A DNA stretch of 64,000 bases from an uncultured Methanobrevibacter sp. (GTDB lineage Archaea > Methanobacteriota > Methanobacteria > Methanobacteriales > Methanobacteriaceae). The translations under genes were made by a program, and so were the position numbers. Under the pieces are notes generated by a model. That model did not search any database, was not told the DNA's origin, and saw only the letters and a list, made by a program, of their open reading frames with translations. Positions 34,947 to 44,300 of the stretch are shown piece by piece. Numbering within the stretch: the first letter of the stretch is position 1; each line of letters begins with the position of its first letter. The DNA is taken from positions 1 to 64,000 of the forward strand of contig NZ_CACXXB010000002.1 of assembly GCF_902771435.1 (NCBI RefSeq). The letters run 5' to 3'.

Positions 34947-35164
34947 AGTAATACTTTTTTTATAATTTTTATCAAATATAGTAATACTTTTTTATAAAAA
35001 AGTATTTATACTACTAGTTGACAATATTTATATTGTGCAATGACGATTATGATTCAGCCATATTAATTGCATTATTAATTAGTTTGAAGTAACACAATAG
35101 CTTAGCAATTATATAAAATGATTAATACTATCTTTCAATTTCCCTCTAATTGTTACTTCAAACT
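34947..35164. promoter_or_regulatory. Cluster of palindromes in the non-coding region after DUF3194
   Basis: The region contains AGTAATACT at 34947 and 34980, a perfect 24-bp palindrome AATACTTTTTTAT and its mirror (34983-35006), AGTAT-TT-ATACT (35001-35012), ACAATAT-TT-ATATTGT (35021-35036), and a long inverted repeat AGTTTGAAGTAACA (35081-35094) / TGTTACTTCAAACT (35151-35164) closing 56 bases. Some may act as a terminator for the upstream gene; others look like operators. No protein-coding frame fits here. Between 35165 and 35360 nothing is visible beyond AT-rich sequence. Confidence 0.5.
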
Positions 35165-35399
35165 GAATTAATTCAATTTAACTTTATCAACCTAATTTTA
35201 TTAAATTTCGCTAACTTTAATCGCTTAAAAAAAGTGCGTTTTATGATTTTCATGTTTTATATTTATTTTGTTTAATTGAATATCATATTTTTTATATTTT
35301 TGATTTAATTTTTTTATAATAATTAAAAATTATTTATTCAAGTATACTTTAATTTTTCTAAAATAGAGTAACATTTATATACTATGTGACTAAAAACTA

Positions 35400-35515
35400 T
35401 AAGTAGAGGTTCATAACGTCTCTGTTATTAATCTTAAATTGATCATTATTTTTATATTCTCGAAGGGGGCTAAAAAACACATTGGCTTCCTTCACCTCCT
35501 TGAATTTTTTTATAT
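35400..35515 (+). ncRNA. Candidate small RNA with anti-Shine-Dalgarno-like sequence
   Basis: A promoter-like AACATTTATATACT (35370-35383) precedes a segment with two hairpins. In the first, AGAGGTT (35405-35411) pairs with AAC and CTCT (35415-35423) across a two-base bulge. In the second, AAGGGGGC (35463-35470) pairs with GCTTCCTT (35485-35492) using two G-U pairs. An unpaired CACCTCCTT (35493-35502), resembling the 16S rRNA 3' end, follows and then TTTTTTT. A separate TATA-like tttttatact precedes the next gene, so this may be an independent transcript of about 110 nt. The G-rich block stands out from the AT-rich background. It is unproven and could instead be a leader of the HisA-like gene. 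Confidence 0.35.
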
Positions 35516-35546
35516 CTTTTTATACTTTGATATTCTAACTATTATT

Positions 35547-36236
35547 ATGATTAAGAAAATTCCAGTTATTGATTTGAAACAGCACCAGGCCGTAAGCGGC
35601 AAATCAGGTATGAGAGATACATACACACCACTAAAAACTGTTTTTGCACCATCATCCAGTCCTGTTGAAATAGCACAGGGTCTCAAATTAAACGGTGCAG
35701 ATGAGATGTACATCGCCGATCTGGATTTGATAGAATCTGTGGGCCACAACATCGACGACATAAAAATGGTGAATACTATTCTGCCGGTGATGTTTGACGG
35801 CGGTGTCAAAAACCTTGAGGGATTTGAGTTTTTCCTTGATTATGCATTCAAGATTATCGTTCCCACCGAAACCATTGAAAGCATTGATGAGATGCGCAAA
35901 ATATTTGAAAAGTATCCAAAAGAAAGAATTGTTGTCAGTGTTGATGTTAAAAACAATGAGCTTCTTTCAAAAAACTTCGATTTGAGTTTGTCTGAATTTA
36001 AGCAGATTCTAAATGAGCTTGACCCTAATGAAATAATTCTTTTGGACATTACCGGTGTCGGCACGGAAAAGGGATATAACAAAAAGCTTTTGGAAGAATT
36101 TGCGGATTTGAAAGATAAACTGATAATAGCCGGTGGTTTGAATAAAAAATCTTTAAGTGAATTGGATTCACTTGGAATAAAAAAAGTATTGATAGGCACA
36201 AGCCTACATTCAGGAGAAGTAAAACTTCTAGATTAA
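35547..36236 (+). CDS. HisA/HisF family TIM-barrel protein
   Basis: From ATG 35547 the protein has 229 residues and looks like HisA (KIPVIDLKQHQAVSGKSGMR, ADEMYIADLDLIES, LPVMFDGGVKNLEGFEF). The C-terminal phosphate site is LIIAGGLNKKSLSELDSLG and KKVLIGTSLHSGEV. It fits the methanogen hisAF-related family (TIGR00734 by recollection), which lacks a proven role; it differs from true HisA, so I do not call hisA. The open frame upstream of 35547 runs through the candidate RNA and lacks a ribosome-binding site. A promoter-like tttttatact sits about 25-30 bp before the ATG, suggesting a leaderless mRNA. Confidence 0.8.
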   Translation: MIKKIPVIDLKQHQAVSGKSGMRDTYTPLKTVFAPSSSPVEIAQGLKLNGADEMYIADLDLIESVGHNIDDIKMVNTILPVMFDGGVKNLEGFEFFLDYAFKIIVPTETIESIDEMRKIFEKYPKERIVVSVDVKNNELLSKNFDLSLSEFKQILNELDPNEIILLDITGVGTEKGYNKKLLEEFADLKDKLIIAGGLNKKSLSELDSLGIKKVLIGTSLHSGEVKLLD

Positions 36237-36407
36237 CAGCCTTAAGACTATATAAGGGAAAATGCATGCTATAATAAATAATGCAATTCCAAAACCTAAT
36301 TTAGGTTTATTGTCATCTAATGAACCGGAAATTATAAATATTATTGCGAAAAATCCGCAGATTACAGGTAAAATATGAGAAAATATTGTTGTTCCAACTA
36401 TCGCCAT
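36228..36407 (-). CDS. Small two-helix membrane protein, 59 residues
   Basis: On the minus strand ATG 36407, preceded by GTGATAAAAA, opens 59 codons. The protein starts MAIVGTTIFSHILPVICGFF, and its first helix runs on through AIIFIISGS. A polar loop LDDNKPKLGF is followed by a second helix (GIALFIIACIFPYIVLRLLI) that ends the protein. Its stop overlaps the 3' end of the convergent HisA-like gene by 9 bases. The ribosome-binding site and the clean helix-loop-helix layout make it a credible gene. I do not recognise the family. Confidence 0.7.
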   Translation of the reverse strand: MAIVGTTIFSHILPVICGFFAIIFIISGSLDDNKPKLGFGIALFIIACIFPYIVLRLLI

Positions 36408-36527
36408 TTTTTATCACTACTATAATTTACTTTTTTTAATTATATAAATATAACTTAATTCTACTTTAGAATTTATAGTTTACAGATTAGATAACTTTTT
36501 TATAATTATACTTTAATAATTTTATTA

Positions 36528-37376
36528 ATGAGTGTAGATATGCATCATCATCACAAGAAGGCAGGAAAAAATTTGGCATTTGTATTCTTCATGAATTTGA
36601 CATTCAATATAATTGTCATAATTGGGGGTTTGGCCACTAACAGTATGGCAATTCTTGCAGATTGCATTCATGACATGTCCGATACTATTTCAATAGCTTT
36701 TGCCTGGTTATTGGAACGTGTCGCCCAAAAAGAATCAACAGATAAATATTCATATGGTTATCAAAGGTTTTCAATTTTGGGAGCGGTCATAATATCTGTT
36801 TTTGTAATCCTGATGGCTTTCATAATTCTTTCAGAGGCAATTCCAAGATTATTTTCTCCAGAAGGTGTTGATGCGCAAGGAATGCTTTTGGTTGCTATTG
36901 TAGGCATAATATTCAAGTCACTTTCAGTTTATCGCCTTCATGAGGGTGAAACATTCAATGAAAAGGCAATATTGATTCATCAGCTCGGGGATATTTTTGA
37001 ATGGGTGGCAATTCTGATATTGAGTGTCGTTCTGATGTTTTGGAAGGGTGCGCAATATCTTGATCCTTTCGTTTCAATTGGTATTGCATTGTGGCTGATT
37101 TTCAACCTCGCAAGAAACTTATACAAATCCTTTGAGGTTCTTCTTCAAAAGGCACCGGATAATTTCGATGTTGATGAGCTCAAATCCTCAATCAATTCCA
37201 TCGAAGGTGTTAAATCTATAGATGGTTTTCACCTATGGTCACTTGATGGAATCGATTCGGTCTTAACGTTGAAGCTGTCCGCTGATAATTTTGAAAATAG
37301 GGATGAAATTAAAAAAGAGATTTATAATATATCCTCCAAATATCATATTGTTGACATTACTGTTGAATTTAACTGA
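36528..37376 (+). CDS. Cation diffusion facilitator family metal exporter
   Basis: This 282-residue membrane protein has six helices followed by a cytoplasmic domain. The N-terminus is His-rich (MHHHHKKAGK). Metal-site segments are NSMAILADCIHDMSDTISIA in the second helix and HQLGDIFEWVAILIL in the fifth, the paired D/H motifs of the CDF family that exchange Zn, Co, Fe or Mn for protons. The C-terminal dimerisation domain begins LLQKAPDNFDVDELKSSI. The metal is not predictable. An ATG-first transcript is likely because TATA-like sequence lies close upstream. Confidence 0.92.
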   Translation: MSVDMHHHHKKAGKNLAFVFFMNLTFNIIVIIGGLATNSMAILADCIHDMSDTISIAFAWLLERVAQKESTDKYSYGYQRFSILGAVIISVFVILMAFIILSEAIPRLFSPEGVDAQGMLLVAIVGIIFKSLSVYRLHEGETFNEKAILIHQLGDIFEWVAILILSVVLMFWKGAQYLDPFVSIGIALWLIFNLARNLYKSFEVLLQKAPDNFDVDELKSSINSIEGVKSIDGFHLWSLDGIDSVLTLKLSADNFENRDEIKKEIYNISSKYHIVDITVEFN

Positions 37377-37391
37377 AATTAGGGTATTTTT

Positions 37392-38213
37392 ATGACATTG
37401 GTTGTTATTGGTCCGGTAACAAATGATTTGGTTGTTATCGGTGATGAAAAGTCTAGCAATGTAGGTGGTGCAACCTACTTTCAAAGTTTTGTTTTTGAGG
37501 AATTTTACACAGATTATCTTGCCGTAGTCAATTGCGATGATGAAAAATTGGCTTTTGAATTTCCAAATCCGGATAAGGTCAGGATAGTCTTAAAGCAGGA
37601 CACTCATTTTTTTGAAAATAACTATCCGGACAAAAACAATAGGGATGTCAGGCATCAGCTGAGTAATTTTTGCCGAATTCCAATTTATCCTGAAGATCTT
37701 GAGGAAATCCTGCCCGAAAATATCGACGGTTTTGTTTTGAATCCCCTGAACCGCTATGACTTTCCAGCCGAAACTGTCGAATATCTCAAAACTTTCAATG
37801 TCCCTATGTTTTTATCGATACAGGGTTTTTTGAGAGTCTGCGGCGTTAAAGTAAATGAAAATTACACTATAAAATTAGATAACTTTGATAAATTAAGTAC
37901 TATTTTAGAGGGTGCCTCTTCAATATTTCTGGATGAGGCAGAAGCAAGCATCATTGGTTCGGACCTTGATGTAGATGAGATGGTCATAACTAACGGAAGT
38001 AAGGGGTCTCGAATAGTCGGTGACGGCGAGATAAAAATAGATGCTGTGGAATGTGTTAATGTTGTGGATACCACCGGTTGCGGCGACACATATATGGCGG
38101 CTTATATTTCAAGTAAATTACGGTCCAAATCATCTGAAAATGCAGGCAGATTTGCTTCATCAATCGCCAGTCAAAAAATCGAAAGACATGGTCCCTATTG
38201 TAAAAATGAATAG
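37392..38213 (+). CDS. PfkB family carbohydrate/nucleoside kinase
   Basis: This 273-residue protein has the ribokinase-fold start VVIGPVTNDLVVIGDEKSSN with VGGATYFQS. The PfkB signature near its end is DTTGCGDTYMAAY (about residues 226-238), with the catalytic Asp and anion hole. The central region (residues 50-150) differs from ribokinase or fructokinase, so the substrate is unknown. It lies 15 bp after the CDF gene and is probably co-transcribed. Such orphan PfkB members are common in methanogens. Confidence 0.88.
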   Translation: MTLVVIGPVTNDLVVIGDEKSSNVGGATYFQSFVFEEFYTDYLAVVNCDDEKLAFEFPNPDKVRIVLKQDTHFFENNYPDKNNRDVRHQLSNFCRIPIYPEDLEEILPENIDGFVLNPLNRYDFPAETVEYLKTFNVPMFLSIQGFLRVCGVKVNENYTIKLDNFDKLSTILEGASSIFLDEAEASIIGSDLDVDEMVITNGSKGSRIVGDGEIKIDAVECVNVVDTTGCGDTYMAAYISSKLRSKSSENAGRFASSIASQKIERHGPYCKNE

Positions 38214-38373
38214 ATATTTTTTTAAAGTATTACTAAACTCTTTTTTTAATTATCTAATTTTAATTTTTAATTGTTTTTAAGTAAATTTATTTAATTTAGT
38301 AAACTTTATAAGTTATATGAATTAAAATAATATATGTCTTTCTGAATTTTTTTTTACACTAAAAAGGGTCATC

Positions 38374-41300
38374 ATGTTAAACAAATCAAGCAATATAATC
38401 GAAAAGGAATTTAAGAATTTACGTAGGGAGCTATTAGATTTAACTTTAAGAAATCAACTTCTTAACTTCAAATCAAGAGCCAAAACCATTACAATTGTAA
38501 ATCAGACTCCTGTAAATCTTTTCCAAACACTTGTTTTACAGAACAGCAAAATGTATTTTGTTGCCAATAAGAAAGACAAAAAGGAAGACAAGTCTTCAGT
38601 TTGGGACCATATTCCCTTCGACTTTTCAAAGTTTTCTGAAGGAGACAGGAAACTGGCAACCGATTTGACCCCAAAGGAACTTCAGAAAAGATTATATTAC
38701 ATTAACAACCAGGCAAAGACAATGCTTCAGGAGCAGGGTTATAACATTTTATACCTGGCTGTCGGATTTTTGGAATGGAAGGACAAATCCAAACCGAGAC
38801 AGAAAAACAAAGCTCCTCTGGTTCTGATTCCGGTTGCAATGGAAAGGAAAAAGGTTGGAGAATCTTTTAACCTTGAATGGACCGGAGAGGATATTCAGAC
38901 TAACATTTCACTTAAGGCCAAATTGCTGGAAGGAGGTATTGAACTTCCCGATTTTGAATTCAAAAGGTATGGCGAAGTCATAGACCATTACATTGCAAGC
39001 GTTCGCCGAGCAGTATACCGTATGGACGGATGGGAAGTAAACACCGATGTGGCTTTAGGTTTCTTTAGTTTTACAAAATTCGTAATGTATAATGATTTAA
39101 ACCCAGAAGCATGGGCAGATAATGTTGATTTAACTAAAAATGAATTGATTCAGGCTATTTTCAATCCCGCCAAAAACGATCAGGAGGCATTCAGGGAGGA
39201 AGACATTGACTCCCAACTTGAATACCGGTCAATGTATCAGGTATTGGATGCGGATTCATCACAGATTGCGGCGATTCAGGACGTCAAGGCCGGCAGAAAT
39301 CTGGTAGTGGAAGGACCCCCAGGCACCGGTAAATCACAGACTATTGTGAATTTGATAGCTGAACTTTTGGCGGAAGGAAAATCAGTTCTATTCGTATCAG
39401 AAAAAATGGCTGCACTGGATGTTGTAAAGGACAGGTTAACCGGAGTCGGTCTGGGCAAGTTTGTCCTGGAGCTGCATTCCCATAAGACCCGACGTAAGAA
39501 ATTCCTTAAAGACCTGCAGAAGGCAACCAATGTCAGGGCTCAGGAGCCATTGAACATTGACCAGACAATCCGTAAACTGGAGACTTTGCGCCGCCAGCTT
39601 GATGATTATTCTCAAATTATTCACAAACCTGTATTTGCTGTCAACTTGTCAGCATTCCAGTTATATGGTATGAAAGAGTCTGCTGATGACCATTTTGCAC
39701 GCAAAGACACATTAATGCCATTGGTAAGGTTTGAAAACCCTGAAAACGTTACCTTAAAAGATTTGGATGATATGAAAATTGCCCTGGAAAACCTGGCAGA
39801 ACTCTACCAGACCATATCCAAGGAAAATCCTTGGAGCAAATGTGCTCCTAAAAGTCTTCTTCCGGGAGATTTAAGAGAAATTGAAATGCTTATCAACGAT
39901 TCCCTTCACAGTCTGGACAATTTCCTTGTCGAACGTGGAAGGGTCTATGACATTTATGGAATTAAAAAGCCTGATACCTTAAATGAATTTCAGAATTCAC
40001 TTTCAGCCTTTGAAATAATCAAATCACAGAATGCCGAATTGATTGACGGAAGCATAATCAAATCAGGGGCATGGAACAATAACAATGATGATGCGTTTTT
40101 ATTAATCAGGGAGCTTGAAAGATATCAGAAATATGCTCCTGCTTTGGATAAGTTTAATCAGAGCATCTATCAGGCCGACATTGACAGACTGATAGCACAG
40201 CTATATCACATTTCAAACAAAAGGTTCCGCTTGTTTAATAATAATCAGCACATAGAACTGGTTGAGAGGTATTATGCAGTTCCTGTATCCGGAAGTGCCG
40301 AAGATATCATTAGAGAGTTAAAACAGGCAAAGGCAATCATAAAAATCAGAAGAAACCTTGAGGCCAATGACGCTTTAGGTCGAAAGTATTATGGAGGATA
40401 CTGGCATCTTAATGCAGATCCAAATGACCTGAAAGCTATTGCCCGCTGGATGCATGAATTTACAGCTCTCGTTCGTGACGGAACATTTTCCGAAAGCACA
40501 ATCGAGCTTATGAGCAGGGATCTATATGACATTAAACCTGAAAGGGACCTTGCTGAATATATTGAAGCCGGAGAAGAGTTCGTAAGGGTGCTTTCAAGAT
40601 TAAAAGATAAGCTAAATCCAAGAAGCAAGTTAATCTTCAAAAGGGAAACAGGGGACGTGCCGTTTGAAGCATGGAAAGAGCAGCTGTATAATTGGAGAGG
40701 ACAGCTATCAAGCCTTCATCTATGGTCACAATATCTCAATACCAAAAATGCGCTGAAAACATCTAATGCAAAAATGTTTGTGGATTCAATTGAAAAAAGA
40801 AACATTAAAAAAGATGACATTGAAGCATTGGTTGAAGGAAACTTTGCAGATTCACTTTTAAATATATTATTTGTAGAAAATCAGGAATTGGCCACATTTG
40901 TCGGAGAGCTTCATGAAAATAGAATTCGTGAGTTCAAGGACCTGGACAGAAAGATTCTAAACCTTAACAGAAAAAGAATTTTCCATAAGTTAAACAGCAA
41001 CATTCCTAAAATCTTCGGTGGAACTGAAAATCCACAGGCCAAAATCCTTGCAGGAGAATTTACAAGAAAAAGCGGACACATGCCGGTCAGAAAACTTTTG
41101 GAAAAGGCTGGTGGAATGATAAAACAAATCAAACCTTGTTTTATGATGTCCCCGTTATCCATTGCACAATACCTGGATCCGACAAATGAGGAACTTCAGT
41201 TTGACGTTGTTATTTTTGACGAGGCAAGTCAGGTAAAACCTGAAGATGCACTAGGTGCATTCATGAGGGGTAAGACTGCAGTCGTAATGGGAGATACACA

Positions 41301-44300
41301 GCAACTGCCTCCAACTTCATTTTTCGACCAGATGTCCGATGCAGACAGTGACGAAGAGGAGGCCACATCACTTGATATGGAAAGTATTCTTCACTTGTGT
41401 AAATTGTCCTTCCCTGTCAAAATGCTGAAATGGCACTACAGATCCCGCCATGAATCACTGATTACAGTATCAAACAGGGAATTTTATGATGATGACCTAT
41501 TGGTTTATCCTTCCCCATCACACAACGACCCTGAACTGGGATTGAAATTCCATTACAACCCGAATACCCAATACCTTAGGGGAGCATCATCCGCAAACCC
41601 TCTTGAAGCGGAGGACGTTGTGGAGGAAATCTTCAACCACTTTGAAAAATATGGGGACACTAAAAGTTTGGGTGTCGGAACATTTTCAGTTGCACAAAAG
41701 AACGCAATTCTTGAAGCTCTTGAAGTAAAACGTAAAGAAAGACCGGAATTTGAACCTCTGTTCTCAGACAATAAGGAAGAACGTTTCTTTGTCAAAAATC
41801 TTGAAACAATTCAGGGGGATGAAAGGGATGTCATTCTAATAAGTATAGGTTATGGATATGACCAGGACGGCAAAATGTCCCTGAACTTCGGTCCTCTGAA
41901 TCAGGACGGTGGGGAAAGACGTTTGAATGTACTGATTACACGTGCAAGGGAGAAATGTGTAGTATTTTCAAACTTTAAAGCTTATGACATGAAATTAACT
42001 GCAAACCCTCCGTATGGTGTAAAATCCTTGAAGGAATTTTTGGAATATGCGGAAAACTTGACCCTTGGAACTAACAGTCCTGACGCACACACAAAAGAAC
42101 CTTTCGAAGATGCGATAGCCAGTTTCCTGGAGGAGAACGGCTATACCGTAGACAGACAGATTGGATGTGCAGGATTCAGGGTTGATTTGGCAATCGTAGA
42201 TGATGAAAACCCTGGTAAATACATTTTGGGAATCACAACTGACGGAAAAATGTATTCCTCAAGTAAAGTGGCCCGTGACAGGGACAGGCTTCGTGAACAG
42301 GTACTTACAGGTTTAGGCTGGAAGCTGTATCACTTATGGTCTACTGATTGGTATAGAAACAGGGATTTGGGACGTAAAAAACTCTTGGAAAATGTTGAAA
42401 AGTCCATTAAAAAATCCCGTGAAGAGGAAAGGCGCAGATCTGAAGAAGAGAAAAAATTAGCTGAAAAAAGAAGACTGGAAGCAGAGAAGAAAGCAGAGGA
42501 ACTGCGGTTGGCACGTCAAAAAGAGGAAGAGGAGCGTGCCAAAAAAGAAGCTGAAGAAAAAGAAATAAATCCTGAGGACATAGGTCCAAATGATTTTGTA
42601 GAAGTTGAAAAAGTTGATGACGGAGATATTTTGGAAAAACCTATTGACGTATCCGAAATCAATCCTGAGGAATTCTTTGCAGATGATGATATAAAGACAG
42701 CCTCAGGTAAAAACACTCAAGATAAATCAATTAATGAAGATAATGATTCTCAAAAAGAAACTCCATCTGAATTTGTAGCTGTAGAAACTCCTGATGAAGA
42801 AATTAAGATTGAGGAGACTCCATCTGAATTTGTAGCTGTAGAAACTCCTGATGAAGAAATTAAGATTGAGGAGACTCCATCTGAATTTGTAGTTGATGAT
42901 ACTGATGGAGAAGAAATTAAGATTGAGGAAACTCCATCTGAATTTGTTGTTGATGAAACTCCTGATGAAGATGATTCATTAGATGCGGGTTCTGATGTTA
43001 TTGATGAAGTTTCTGATGATGTTTCTGTTGGGGAATCTGTTGTTGATGTTCCAGATGAAAAACAGGATGTTATTGAAGATGAAGTTTCTGATGATGATAA
43101 TGAAGTTTGGGAAGCTAATGATGATTCTGTTAATCAAAATGATGATGCGGAAGTGTGGGAATCCGATGAAGGTGTAGCTCCTGAAGATAATGCTGAAGTT
43201 TGGGAGGATGACACTGATTATGCTGACATCGAAGACGAGTCAGAATCACAGTCAATTGCTCAAAAAGTCAATCAAAAGGTAAAATCATTCTTTAGACATG
43301 ACGATTCGGATGATGAAAGTTCATCTAAAAGTTCATTTTTCTCATCACTTAAATTTGAAAACGGTTTGGGTGAAAATACCGACATGGAGGATGAATTTGA
43401 AAACAATATAAAAGAGTCTGTTAAAGATGAAAAAATAGATTTTGGATCTGATGATGGTTATATTTATGTTGATCACTCCAATGATGAGGTAGCTGAAGAT
43501 ATTGAAGAACCCGAAAAGCCTGACATTAACGATTACGTTTCCAAAGAAGAAATGGAGTATTATGTTGATGAAGACCCTATTGATGATGAAATCACTCCAG
43601 ATGAAACAGTTAATGAAAAAAATATTAAAAAACCTATTTTCAGTGATAGAATTAATATTAAATCCGATGACGACTTTAAAGACGAATTCAATTCAGTTAA
43701 TGTTGATGATGATGTTAATGTTGATGATGTTAATGTTGATTTAGGTTCTGTTAGTGTTGATGATGATGTTGATGTTAATGAAAAAATCAATGATGATGAT
43801 AAGGTTGATTTAGGCTCCGATGATGATTATATTTATGTTGACCATTCAGATGACGAAGTAGCTGAAGAAACCGAGACAGCTGACGACACCCCAGAGTATG
43901 AGGATAAACCTCAAAAGGAAATGAATGTTCAAAATAAATCCAAGAAATCCAAATTTGTTAAAACCATAATATCTGGTGTTGTCAATGCTGAATCCAGACT
44001 CGAACCGGAAGAAATAGAAACTGTCCGTGGGGAAATTGTAGAAGAGGATGAAACCCCATTATATAAACCTGCTCCTAAAGATGAATATGTTGTAGAAGCA
44101 GAAATCGTAAATGGTGGAGTAGGCTCTTCTGAAGACCTCTTTGAAAAGCCAAATCATGAAGAAGATTATTTTGAAGAGGATGAGGAATTGAACATTTTCA
44201 CAGATGACCTTCCGGATTTAAGTCAGGAGGAGTATGAGGAAATCAACAATGAAGCAACCAGAATAATTGATGAGGCCATGAACGAATTCATGAGTGATGT

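Noticed and set aside
35439..35546. N-terminal extension of the HisA-like protein
   Set aside because: No start with a ribosome-binding site, and it crosses a T-run and the candidate RNA; the normal barrel start is KIPVIDL after ATG 35547.
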